Origin: an uncultured Collinsella sp.
GTDB taxonomy: Bacteria > Actinomycetota > Coriobacteriia > Coriobacteriales > Coriobacteriaceae
Length of the DNA: 7,247 nt
Reading direction: 5' to 3'
NCBI GenBank assembly: GCA_900549355.1
Contig: UROA01000098.1
Span: 1 to 7,247, forward strand
A model generated the notes under the pieces. It saw only the letters and a list, made by a program, of their open reading frames with translations, was not told the origin of the DNA and ran no database searches. The translations under genes were made by a program, and so were the position numbers. This document shows, piece by piece, positions 1-6,352 of this stretch. Every line of letters begins with the position of its first letter. Position 1 is the stretch's first letter.

Positions 1-138
1 GGTGCACTCCACCTGGACAGTCTGGGTCTCGTGATCGGCGTCGGCATCGGTCACGCCGACCACGTTGAGCAGCGCGGTCTCGACGGTGGCATCGCAATGG
101 CCGCACATGAGGCCGGAAGTCTTGATCGTGTAACGCAT
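1..138 (-). CDS. HMA-domain copper chaperone (CopZ-like), partial: N-terminal 46 residues
   Basis: Small soluble metal chaperone of the heavy-metal-associated (ferredoxin-like) fold, expected to bind Cu(I) in the cytoplasm and exchange it with the ATPase encoded just upstream. The visible product begins MRYTIKTSGLMCGHCDATVE, and the CGHC pair (residues 12 and 15) is the metal-binding site. The usual GMTCxxC is here GLMCGHC, so the Met sits next to the first Cys instead of two before it. This is a mild departure from the canonical loop. The ATG at 138-136 is chosen because an AGAGAGG Shine-Dalgarno (152-146) lies 7 nt upstream. The frame stays open upstream to about 273, but without a supported start. 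The gene runs off the left edge; such proteins are usually about 65-75 residues, so roughly a third is missing. It is separated from copA by 147 bp and may have its own promoter. Function is family knowledge plus context; copper specificity is inferred. Confidence 0.85.
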   Translation of the reverse strand, partial: MRYTIKTSGLMCGHCDATVETALLNVVGVTDADADHETQTVQVECT

Positions 139-201
139 AGGTATTCCTCTCTGTTGTGTCGGCTTTCCCAGACACCCGACCTTGACCTTCAAGCCGTCGC
201 T

Positions 202-239
202 CGCGTACCAAAGTACACGTCGCTCCTCTTTCGGGTCAA
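202..239 (-). promoter_or_regulatory. Candidate promoter and operator-like palindrome for the chaperone gene
   Basis: On the minus strand a -35-like TTGACC (239-234) is followed after 18 bp by a -10-like TACTTT (215-210). The transcript would start near 203, leaving a leader of about 65 nt. The -10 lies inside a 7-bp inverted repeat, CGCGTAC at 202-208 and GTACACG at 213-219, with one mismatch and a CAAA centre. A repressor bound there would block the promoter. The palindrome is unlike the C/G-tract operator in front of copA, so the two genes may not share a regulator. Alternatively the chaperone is simply read through from copA, since no convincing terminator lies between them. Confidence 0.4.
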
Positions 240-285
240 TCTCGGGCACCTGGAAAACCCGTTCTAAATGGACTTAATGGTGAGC

Positions 286-2625
286 CTATTTTGCCACTTT
301 TGGCTTAAAGGATTTTAGGCGCAGAGCGTTGCTTACGACGCACACGCTCGACAGGCTCATGGCGGCGGCGCCAAACATGGGCGAGAGCTGCCAGCCGGTG
401 AGGGGGAAGAACACGCCCGCCGCCAGCGGAATGCCGATGCCGTTGTAGAACAGCGCCCAGAACAGGTCCTGCTTGATGTTGCGGATCGTGGCGCGCGAAA
501 GCTCGATGGCGCGGGCGACGTCCATGAGGTCGCTGCGCATGAGTACCACGTCGGCGCCCTCCTTGGCGATGTCTGCGCCGGTGCCGATGGCGAGGCCCAC
601 GTCGGCGCGCGCCAGGGCGGGGGAGTCGTTGATGCCGTCGCCCACCATGGCGACCTTGCCGCCCGCATCCTGCAGCTCGCGCACGTGGCGCTCCTTGTCG
701 GCGGGGAGGACGTCGGCGATGACCTGCTCGCGGCTCAGCCCCACGCGGCGGGCGATGGCCTCGGCTGTCACACGGTTATCGCCGGTGAGCATGCGCACGT
801 CGACGCCAAGCGAGCGCAGTGCGGCGATGGCTCCGGCGCTCGTCTCCTTGACCTCGTCAGCCACGGCAATGGTGCCGGCAAGCTCGCCGTTCTTGGCAAA
901 GAACAGCGGCGTCTTGCCCTCGGCGGCAAATTGCTCGGCAAGGACCGCGGGCACGGTAACGCCTAGCTCGTTCATCAGGCGCACGTTACCAGCGGCGATG
1001 GTGTTTTGCCCCTCGCGCGCCGTAACGCCTCGCCCGGGCACGGCGGCAAAGTCCTCGACGGCGCGCGCGACAATCCCTCGCGTCTCGCACTCGGCCATAA
1101 TCGCCTCGGCCAGCGGGTGTTCGCTTGAGCGCTCCAGCGCGGCGGCCAGCTTGAGTAGCGCCTTTTCGCTCATGGCGGGCGATCCGTCGGCGCGCGTGGC
1201 TACCACGATACCGGTCCCGGCAGGCTTGCCGCGAGTGACCGTTCCCGTCTTATCGAGCACCACGGTGCCCACGCTGCGCAGATTCTCCAGCGCCTCGGCG
1301 CTCTTGAACAGAATGCCCATCTCGGCGCCCTTGCCGGTGCCGACCATAATAGCGACGGGCGTGGCCAGACCCAATGCGCACGGACAGCTGATCACCAGCA
1401 CAGCGACGGCGGAGGTGAGCGCTTCGTTCACGCTACCGGTCAGTGCCATCCACGCCACGAAGGTCATGGCCGAGATCACGAATACCACGGGCACGAACAC
1501 GCCGGCGACCTTGTCGGCCATGCGGGCGATGGGCGCCTTGGTGGCGTTGGCGTCCTCGACGAGCTGGATAATCTTGGCAAGCGACGTGTCGGCGCCCACA
1601 CGCGTAGCGCGGAAGGTAAACGATCCGGTGCGGTTGACGGTGGCGGCGTTGACGGTGTCGCCGGCGGTCTTTTCCACGGGGATGGACTCGCCGGTGAGCG
1701 CGCTCTCGTCCACGGCCGAGCTGCCCTCGAGCACCACGCCATCGACAGGGACGGACTCGCCGGGGCGCATGCGCAGGACTTGGCCGGGAAGGATGGCGTC
1801 GACATCGACGGTGGTTTCGGTGCCGTCGTCGGCAACGACGGTCGCGGTCTTGGGTGCCAAGTCGATGAGCGCCTCGATAGCGCCGCCGGTCTTAGACTTG
1901 CTGCGCGTCTCGAGGTATTTGCCCACGGTGACCAGCGACAGGATGGTGCCGGCGCTCTCAAAATACAGATTGTCCATGCCCGTCATCATGGCCTCGTGGA
2001 CCTGGCCCGCGGCCAGCTGGTCGGCCATGATAAACATGGCGTAGAGCGACCAGGCAATGGACGCGGTGGCGCCCACGGCAATAAGGGCGTCCATGGTGGG
2101 CGCGCCGTGCGCGAGCGATTTAAACCCGTTGATAAAGTACGCGTCGTTGACATAGACGATGGGGATGAGCAGGACGAGCTCGGTGAGCGCGAGCGTCATG
2201 CTGTGGGTGTGGTCGGTGAAGATGCCGGGCAGCGGCCAGCCGAGCATGTGCCCCATGCCTATGTAGAACAGCGGGATGAGGAATACGATTGAGACGATGA
2301 GGCGGGTGCGCATGGCGGAGGCGGCGGCCTCCAGCTTTTTGGTGGGCGACTCCATATGGGCGGTGCCGGACCTGGCTTGCGCACTTCCGCTTTGGACAGC
2401 GTCGGTGCCCGTGCTGATGGGCGAGGCCGAGTAGCCCGCGCGGTCGACAGCGGTGCAGATGTCGTCGGGGGAGACCTGCGCAGGGTCGTAGTCCACCAGC
2501 ATAGAGCCGGCGAGCAGATTGACCGCGACGCTCTCGACGCCGTCGAGCTTGCTGACGGCGCGGTCCACGTGCGCCTGGCAGGCGGCGCACGTCATGCCGC
2601 CCACGTCAAACTTATCTTGAGCCAT
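286..2625 (-). CDS. copA: Copper(I)-exporting P1B-type ATPase CopA
   Basis: Integral membrane pump of 779 residues that couples ATP hydrolysis to Cu(I) export from the cytoplasm. There is one N-terminal HMA domain with GMTCAAC (Cys13, Cys16), then a low-complexity linker (about 65-105) and eight predicted membrane segments (about 108-128, 144-159, 180-199, 220-236, 375-395, 403-427, 720-741, 748-769). The actuator loop has TGES (311-314). The membrane metal site CPC is at 414-416, phosphorylation DKTGT starts at Asp458, the SEHPLA nucleotide site has His503-Pro504, and TGDN is at 614-617 and GDGIND at 662-667. YN in segment 7 (727-728) and MSLSS in segment 8 (756-760) are the P1B-1 (Cu+/Ag+) signature. 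The ATG at 2625 is preferred because GAAAGGAG lies just upstream. An in-frame ATG at 2667 lacks such a site and falls at the predicted transcription start. All catalytic residues are present, and length is normal for CopA. Silver transport cannot be excluded. Confidence 0.96.
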   Translation of the reverse strand: MAQDKFDVGGMTCAACQAHVDRAVSKLDGVESVAVNLLAGSMLVDYDPAQVSPDDICTAVDRAGYSASPISTGTDAVQSGSAQARSGTAHMESPTKKLEAAASAMRTRLIVSIVFLIPLFYIGMGHMLGWPLPGIFTDHTHSMTLALTELVLLIPIVYVNDAYFINGFKSLAHGAPTMDALIAVGATASIAWSLYAMFIMADQLAAGQVHEAMMTGMDNLYFESAGTILSLVTVGKYLETRSKSKTGGAIEALIDLAPKTATVVADDGTETTVDVDAILPGQVLRMRPGESVPVDGVVLEGSSAVDESALTGESIPVEKTAGDTVNAATVNRTGSFTFRATRVGADTSLAKIIQLVEDANATKAPIARMADKVAGVFVPVVFVISAMTFVAWMALTGSVNEALTSAVAVLVISCPCALGLATPVAIMVGTGKGAEMGILFKSAEALENLRSVGTVVLDKTGTVTRGKPAGTGIVVATRADGSPAMSEKALLKLAAALERSSEHPLAEAIMAECETRGIVARAVEDFAAVPGRGVTAREGQNTIAAGNVRLMNELGVTVPAVLAEQFAAEGKTPLFFAKNGELAGTIAVADEVKETSAGAIAALRSLGVDVRMLTGDNRVTAEAIARRVGLSREQVIADVLPADKERHVRELQDAGGKVAMVGDGINDSPALARADVGLAIGTGADIAKEGADVVLMRSDLMDVARAIELSRATIRNIKQDLFWALFYNGIGIPLAAGVFFPLTGWQLSPMFGAAAMSLSSVCVVSNALRLKSFKPKVAK

Positions 2626-2672
2626 GGCTTCTCCTTTCTGTAATTTGGTGTTGGAATTGTTAACCATCCGAT

Positions 2673-2703
2673 ACTATACACCCATACCCCCTGGGGGTGT
2701 CCA
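2673..2703 (-). promoter_or_regulatory. copA promoter
   Basis: Minus-strand TGGACA (2703-2698; five of six matches to TTGACA) and TATAGT (2678-2673) are separated by 19 bp. Transcription would begin near 2666, giving a leader of about 41 nt before the copA ATG. This supports the ATG at 2625 over the one at 2667. The spacer is longer than the usual 17 bp and contains the G/C-tract palindrome described separately, so repressor binding would overlap the -35 and the spacer. Confidence 0.6.
2684..2700. promoter_or_regulatory. CsoR-like copper operator in the copA promoter
   Basis: The 17-mer ATACCCCCTGGGGGTGT is an odd palindrome centred on T2692. The inner 13 bases (A, five C, T, five G, T) are perfectly symmetric and the outer pairs add one mismatch. 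CsoR/RcnR-family repressors bind C/G-tract palindromes of this TACCCCC-GGGGGTA type, and CsoR controls copA genes in many Gram-positive bacteria by releasing DNA when it binds Cu(I). The position over the -35 and spacer fits repression. No csoR gene is in the window, so the identity of the repressor is inferred. Confidence 0.6.
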
Positions 2704-2728
2704 GTGCAGAAATAATATATGAGATTTC

Positions 2729-2791
2729 GTTACAGATGAGGATGGATGGTTGGCCGATGGACCGTCCCAACCAATCATCTCAATCTGTAAC
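2729..2791. repeat. Imperfect inverted repeat made by a reversed half-copy of the repeat unit
   Basis: The 25 nt at 2729-2753 (starting GTTACAGATGAGGATGG) and 2767-2791 (ending CAATCTGTAAC) are imperfect reverse complements around a 13-nt centre, with small offsets near the middle of the arms. The right arm is the left arm plus left flank of the 59-nt unit at 2776-2834. The left arm is therefore a diverged, inverted extra copy of that half, including its AACC flank. Confidence 0.6.
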
Positions 2792-2834
2792 AACTAGCAG
2801 GGAAAATGACCTCTAACAGTTACAGATCGAGACA
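2776..2834. repeat. 59-nt palindromic repeat unit, copy 1
   Basis: Left arm CATCTCAATCTGTAAC (2776-2791), 27-nt centre (2792-2818), right arm GTTACAGATCGAGACA (2819-2834). Thirteen of 16 arm positions pair. Inside the centre, TAG/CTA and AGG/CCT can extend the hairpin with one bulged C. It lies between the kinase stop codon (2875) and the copA promoter. It matches copies 2 and 3 at 6272-6330 and 6353-6411 in arm sequence and in exact centre length. Confidence 0.75.
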
Positions 2835-2835
2835 A

Positions 2836-2862
2836 TTGCCGGGAGGGGTCCCGTCACGGCAA
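2836..2862 (-). terminator. Weak terminator-like hairpin after the kinase gene
   Basis: Thirteen bases beyond the kinase stop, on the minus strand, CGGGA-CCCC-TCCCG forms a 5-bp stem with a 4-nt loop (2853-2840), and GCAA/TTGC outside it can pair across a 5-nt bulge (CGTGA on the transcript). The following transcript sequence (TTGTCTC) is only mildly U-rich, so this is a poor intrinsic terminator. It runs directly into repeat copy 1, which could add structure. Confidence 0.3.
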
Positions 2863-2874
2863 GACGCCCGCTCC

Positions 2875-4959
2875 CTAGATGCAGAATCCGGGAATCACGC
2901 AGGTTCGCTTATTTGGCTTTCCCGCAGGCGTTGCGTACATAAAGACGTCGCCGTCGTGGCCCACACGGTTTATGTAGAGCGTGCCTTCGGTCTCCGATGT
3001 GTCAGGACTCGCTGTTCGTTCCCACCAGCAGGTGTCCTTGCCCTTCCACTGGCGGACCATCGTCGCGTTCGTGGAATACGGGCTCACCTTGAGCTCGCGG
3101 AACAGCTGGTACTCCTTGCCTTCGCCGTTGTAGATGTCTGCCAGGTAGTGATAGTCCTTGGCAAACGAATCGGGCGGTTGCGTACCGCACAGCTCGACCA
3201 TGGCGGGCAGCCAAAGGGTTGCGGGCAACTCGCTCAGACATGATGCGCTGTTGGCGGCGCCAGCGTTATTCGAGATCTTTTTGACAGATTTGATGAGTGC
3301 GCGCAACTCGTTGGGTAGCAGCTTAAGGCCGTCGCCGTTGCGCCATCCCCGCAGCTCGCAATCGGCCCAGCCGGCGCTCGGCGGTTCAGCCGCAGCGTTG
3401 CGCTCGGCAATACCCGCATCGAACATAAACGTCAGTCCGGCCTTGCCCGTCCCGTCCAGAAGTTCATCGTGGCGGATGCCCACAAGCTGCGCGCCAACCT
3501 GCAACCCGTTGGTGAGCGTGACACGCTTGGTACACGGATAGGGGATACGCCCATCGGCATCGAGCAGGTGATAGCGCTTGGCAATCTCGCGTGCCTCGCT
3601 ACGGGTCTCGGCGGCCTTTATCTTGAGTGAAATCTCCTGCAGCTGGTCCCAGGTGTAGTCGCCAAGTGAACCGCGGATGCCGTCCAGGTAGTCGGGGATG
3701 CCAAAGCCATGGGTTGCCGCGCCAATGACGCCGAGCCCCGCAACGGCTGCGACAACGCCACCGATAATAAAGCGGCGGCGGGGCATGGCATCGTGCCGGG
3801 CCTGCTCCAGGATCTCTCTCGCGCGCTCGCCGGCGACGTCGACCTTAAGGTGTGTACCGGAGTCGATGTCGATTGCGGCGTCACTGCCCGCGCCCTCGCG
3901 GCCCTCAGATTCTGCAGCGGGGAGGTATGCCGAGAGCGTCTCGAGCATCTGCTGCTCGGTAGGGCGATCGCCCTGTTCAACCGAGATGCCTTTCATGATG
4001 ATCTGGACGAGTGCCTCGTCGTCATCGCATCGCGGCTCGAGCGGTGCCGGCTTGGTCTTGGTCTTTATGAGGTAGAAAGAGCCGGTTGCCGCGGCACCCG
4101 TCGACTCGACATCGAACGGTTTGCGACCGCTGTAGAGCTGGTACAGAATGCTCGAAAGCGCGTAGACATCGATTGCCGGCGAACGGCGAAGGGCCGCGAT
4201 GCCTTCGATATCCTGCGTGAGCATCTCGGGCGCGGCGTATGCGGGCGTGGCAAAACGCCAGATGTCGGCGCGCCGGGTGATCGTGTCGTCGCCGAGAGCC
4301 ATGGTCGCGGAGCCCATGTCGATGAGGCAGGGGTCAAAGGAGCAATCGGCAATCTGCTGCTCGAGCGTTCGGCTGGTGGTGCGGAACATGATATTGGCAG
4401 GCGAAAGGTCGCGATGGATGACCGGATTCACGAGGCCTTGGGTCATCAAGAGCGCACGAAGCACGGCGTTTCCGACGGCGGCGACCATCTGGGTGGTCAG
4501 CCCGCCCGAGGGGTCGTGAGGAAGCAGGGGCAGCGCCTGCTTGAGTGAGGTGCCCTCGACCCACTCCATGAGGATGAGCGGGTCGTCCTCGCACGATCCG
4601 TAGCCATAGACGCGCGGAAATCCGCGCAGGTGCGAGACGGTACACAGATGACGGTACTCCTCGAACAGCGCAGCGGTGTTGGCCAGGTGCGCTGCCGATT
4701 GCTCGGCGGAGCGGTCGGGGGCTTGGCCAGAGAGAAAGGCGTTGTCCTTGAGTAGCTTGACGGCAAAGACCTCGCCGCTTGTGTTGGTCGCGCGAAGCAC
4801 GTGCCCGATGTTGCCGTTGTTGCGGTGGGCCGTCTGGAGAATAAGCGTCATAAACCGACGCTTGGCGTCGTCCTCGGCACTGGGGTCGACCGCCACGGCG
4901 GTGTCGAACGTATCGAGACGGATGAGTTTGTCGCCATAGGCGCTATCGGTAGTATCCAT
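2875..4959 (-). CDS. Membrane Ser/Thr protein kinase with an extracellular DUF6273-like domain
   Basis: Hanks-type kinase of 694 residues. The glycine loop GNIGHV (49-54) and AVKLLK (Lys68) bind ATP. HRDLSPAN (182-189) gives catalytic Asp184. The DFG motif is DMG (Asp214), and APE is at 243-245. A Thr-rich activation loop lies between DMG and APE, and the stretch between HRD and DMG is rather long. After an acidic linker, PRRRFIIGG (393-401) leads into a Gly/Ala/Val membrane segment (about 398-415). The basic side faces inward, so the remaining 275 or so residues lie outside. That ectodomain has seven cysteines and, as I recall the family, DUF6273 features: LRGWRNGDGLKLLPNELRAL near 535-554 and CWWERTASP near 644-652 followed by a GTLYINRVGHDGDVF block. 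The ATG at 4959 has AAAGGAA just upstream; an in-frame ATG at 5046 lies inside a hairpin and lacks a site. Kinase assignment is firm; the sensed ligand is unknown. It follows the FHA gene by 171 bp, with no clear promoter of its own. Confidence 0.92.
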   Translation of the reverse strand: MDTTDSAYGDKLIRLDTFDTAVAVDPSAEDDAKRRFMTLILQTAHRNNGNIGHVLRATNTSGEVFAVKLLKDNAFLSGQAPDRSAEQSAAHLANTAALFEEYRHLCTVSHLRGFPRVYGYGSCEDDPLILMEWVEGTSLKQALPLLPHDPSGGLTTQMVAAVGNAVLRALLMTQGLVNPVIHRDLSPANIMFRTTSRTLEQQIADCSFDPCLIDMGSATMALGDDTITRRADIWRFATPAYAAPEMLTQDIEGIAALRRSPAIDVYALSSILYQLYSGRKPFDVESTGAAATGSFYLIKTKTKPAPLEPRCDDDEALVQIIMKGISVEQGDRPTEQQMLETLSAYLPAAESEGREGAGSDAAIDIDSGTHLKVDVAGERAREILEQARHDAMPRRRFIIGGVVAAVAGLGVIGAATHGFGIPDYLDGIRGSLGDYTWDQLQEISLKIKAAETRSEAREIAKRYHLLDADGRIPYPCTKRVTLTNGLQVGAQLVGIRHDELLDGTGKAGLTFMFDAGIAERNAAAEPPSAGWADCELRGWRNGDGLKLLPNELRALIKSVKKISNNAGAANSASCLSELPATLWLPAMVELCGTQPPDSFAKDYHYLADIYNGEGKEYQLFRELKVSPYSTNATMVRQWKGKDTCWWERTASPDTSETEGTLYINRVGHDGDVFMYATPAGKPNKRTCVIPGFCI

Positions 4960-4987
4960 GGCGTTCCTTTGTCTGGCATGGGTTGCC

Positions 4988-5055
4988 GCGCGTACACGTG
5001 AGCAGTGCGGATATCGGTAAAGTACCATGATAGCCGCACTGCTCACGTGTACCGC
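4988..5055. repeat. Long near-perfect palindrome between the FHA and kinase genes
   Basis: GTACACGTGAGCAGTGCGG (4992-5010) is matched by its perfect 19-bp reverse complement at 5034-5052. Pairing continues inward with TATC/GATA and GGTA/TACC to a 3-nt AAG loop, with one A/G mismatch and a 2-nt bulge. It continues outward with GCG/CGC after one bulged C. The whole 68 nt can fold into one hairpin. There is no T tract after it on either strand, so it is not a standard terminator. It starts 28 nt upstream of the kinase ATG. It could be an RNase III-type processing site, a mobile palindrome, or a large operator. Confidence 0.85.
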
Positions 5056-5084
5056 TGAGTATTGTCGTTTACGACGCAGAAGGT

Positions 5085-5128
5085 AGAAGACGAAAGACGG
5101 ACGGCGACCGTCTTCCGATCGCTGTCCG
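5085..5128 (-). terminator. Terminator-like hairpin just after the FHA gene
   Basis: Two bases beyond the FHA stop codon, the minus strand has CGGACAGCGATCG (5128-5116), loop GAAGA, and CGGTCGCCGTCCG (5110-5098). Twelve of 13 positions pair, including one G-U, with one A-C mismatch. The transcript then reads TCTTTCGTCTTCT (5097-5085), a pyrimidine-rich but interrupted U tract. It may partially terminate, lowering kinase expression relative to the FHA protein. Confidence 0.55.
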
Positions 5129-5130
5129 TG

Positions 5131-6093
5131 CTAGTCCACAATGACAAGGAATGTCGTGTAGAGACCCAGATGGAGCCTGTCGCTGTTGGCGATTTCCACG
5201 GGGGGATAGACTTTGCCGGGTTCGCGTTGGTCGCGCGGCGGCTCAATCACAATATCGCCGTCGCCCGCGCCCGATTCGAGCACTGTGCCGTTGGTCGATC
5301 CAAGGCCCTGGGCGTACCAGTGCTCACCCTCGAGCCAAATACGAAGATGCTCGCGCGAGGCGTCGGCGCCTACATCGGTGATGCTGGGCGAGGTTTTGGG
5401 CAAAGAACCAATCACGGTGCCGCGCGGATCGCGTGTGAGGGGATGGATTTGCATGTCGGCGCAGTTGTCGGCATGGGTTCTGAGCAGACCGAGGTTGGGA
5501 GCGACGGTGTGCGGCTGCTCCAGGCTGCTCATAAAGCCATGTCCGACGGTAGTTTCGGTGGTGCCAAAGTGCCCGCCCGTCTTGCTGTCGCAAAAGCGCT
5601 CGACGGTGGCCACGCCCTGAACGGGATCGGCGAGCGCCCCCGTTGCCACAAAGAGCATAAGGTAAAGCGTGCTTTTCTCGCGCACGGCATTGCCGTCAAA
5701 GTTGTCGATGCGATTGAGGGCATTTGCATATAGGCGGCTGTCCAGCTTGTAGCTGGCGAGAGCCGACATCATTTCGTTGGCGGCCGGACCGCGATAGTGC
5801 TCGGCGATTGCCCGATAGGCGGACTCGCCGCCGCCGAGCTTGCTGCAGATTGCCGAGGAAAGGTTGAGCGTGGTGACGGTAAAGTCGCTGTAGATGGAGG
5901 GCGCGCACTGGTCAGGCTTGCGATGGACGATGTAACGGGTGAGATACGAGCGGTTGGAAGAGCATTTCTCGAGCAGGGTACTGCCGAGATAAGAGTTTCC
6001 ATTGATGAGCATTCGGGCGATCTCGAGATGTTTAAGACCGCCGAACGAGCGAATATCGTTATAGAGGACCGAGCAAGGCGTCTCTGCTGCCAC
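5131..6093 (-). CDS. FHA-domain protein paired with the Ser/Thr kinase
   Basis: A 320-residue protein whose C-terminal third is a forkhead-associated domain, a module that binds phosphothreonine peptides. The visible core motifs are IGS (228-230), SREHL (246-250) and LGSTNGT (264-270), followed by a strand-rich tail ending LHLGLYTTFLVIVD. The first 210 or so residues match no family I recognise. They look mostly helical, contain six cysteines in residues 1-211, and show no signal peptide or membrane segment, so the protein is probably cytoplasmic. The GTG at 6093 is chosen because AAAGGAGG sits 5 nt upstream; a TTG at 6123 in the same frame has no such site. It lies upstream of the kinase gene in the same direction, which suggests it is a substrate, adaptor or reader for that kinase. 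The FHA call is firm; the role of the N-terminal part is unknown. Confidence 0.88.
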   Translation of the reverse strand: MAAETPCSVLYNDIRSFGGLKHLEIARMLINGNSYLGSTLLEKCSSNRSYLTRYIVHRKPDQCAPSIYSDFTVTTLNLSSAICSKLGGGESAYRAIAEHYRGPAANEMMSALASYKLDSRLYANALNRIDNFDGNAVREKSTLYLMLFVATGALADPVQGVATVERFCDSKTGGHFGTTETTVGHGFMSSLEQPHTVAPNLGLLRTHADNCADMQIHPLTRDPRGTVIGSLPKTSPSITDVGADASREHLRIWLEGEHWYAQGLGSTNGTVLESGAGDGDIVIEPPRDQREPGKVYPPVEIANSDRLHLGLYTTFLVIVD

Positions 6094-6098
6094 GGATA

Positions 6099-6106
6099 CC
6101 TCCTTT
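6099..6106 (-). promoter_or_regulatory. Strong ribosome binding site fixing the GTG start of the FHA gene
   Basis: AAAGGAGG on the minus strand (6106-6099) is a near-full anti-Shine-Dalgarno match, 5 nt from GTG at 6093. It decides the start against the upstream TTG at 6123. Confidence 0.85.
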
Positions 6107-6200
6107 GATTGCTTCCTAGCCAATATGGCGATAGGAATTAATGGCCCCCGGTGGGCGACGTATTAAATGGCTGCGCAATATATAGCGTAACCAAAGCAAC

Positions 6201-6206
6201 ATTATA
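6201..6206 (-). promoter_or_regulatory. -10 element of a candidate FHA-kinase promoter
   Basis: Minus-strand TATAAT (6206-6201) is a perfect -10 hexamer. It would start transcription near 6194, about 100 nt before the GTG at 6093. No good -35 is visible at 16-18 bp spacing (the best is CTGCAA), so an activator or an alternative -35 may be needed. The repeat pair begins about 66 bp upstream of it. Confidence 0.45.
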
Positions 6207-6271
6207 GGCCACATGTTCGAAATTGCAGGAAGACCGAGAGATTTGGTTTGGACTGGACGGAAATCCCCCTC

Positions 6272-6330
6272 TGTCTTGATCTATAACAATTAGGACCGAT
6301 TTTACTCGGTAATTGTTACAGATTGAGACG
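6272..6330. repeat. 59-nt palindromic repeat unit, copy 2
   Basis: Left arm TGTCTTGATCTATAAC (6272-6287), 27-nt centre (6288-6314), right arm GTTACAGATTGAGACG (6315-6330). As RNA the arms give 12 Watson-Crick pairs, three G-U pairs and one mismatch. The centre continues the stem with AATTA/TAATT, then CCGA/TCGG around a 6-nt loop. Arms and spacing match copies 1 and 3. Confidence 0.8.
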
Positions 6331-6352
6331 CTTGTGAACCGTGTCGACCGTT

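Noticed and set aside
181..193. CTTGACCTTCAAG as a CueR/MerR-type operator
   Set aside because: It resembles only one half of such operators, lacks the GGAAGGT partner at the right spacing, and lies downstream of the better -10 candidate.
139..273. In-frame upstream extension of the chaperone gene (GTG at 249 or earlier)
   Set aside because: The frame is open but no start has a ribosome binding site, while the ATG at 138 has AGAGAGG at 7 nt. The stretch also contains the promoter-like elements, and the opposite strand is equally open.
473..2044. Long open frame antisense to copA
   Set aside because: Ser/Thr/Ala-rich translation without recognisable domains; a shadow of a GC-rich gene whose sense strand has every P-type ATPase motif.
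2626..2667. Longer copA starting at the ATG at 2667
   Set aside because: No ribosome binding site, and the predicted transcription start is at about 2666; the ATG at 2625 has GAAAGGAG and begins the HMA domain at the usual distance.
2836..2862. Strong intrinsic terminator after the kinase
   Set aside because: The stem is short and bulged and the following sequence is not a U run, so it is kept only as a weak candidate.
4960..5046. Longer kinase starting at the ATG at 5046
   Set aside because: That codon lies in the right arm of the long palindrome, has no ribosome binding site, and the extra residues are low-quality; the ATG at 4959 has AAAGGAA.
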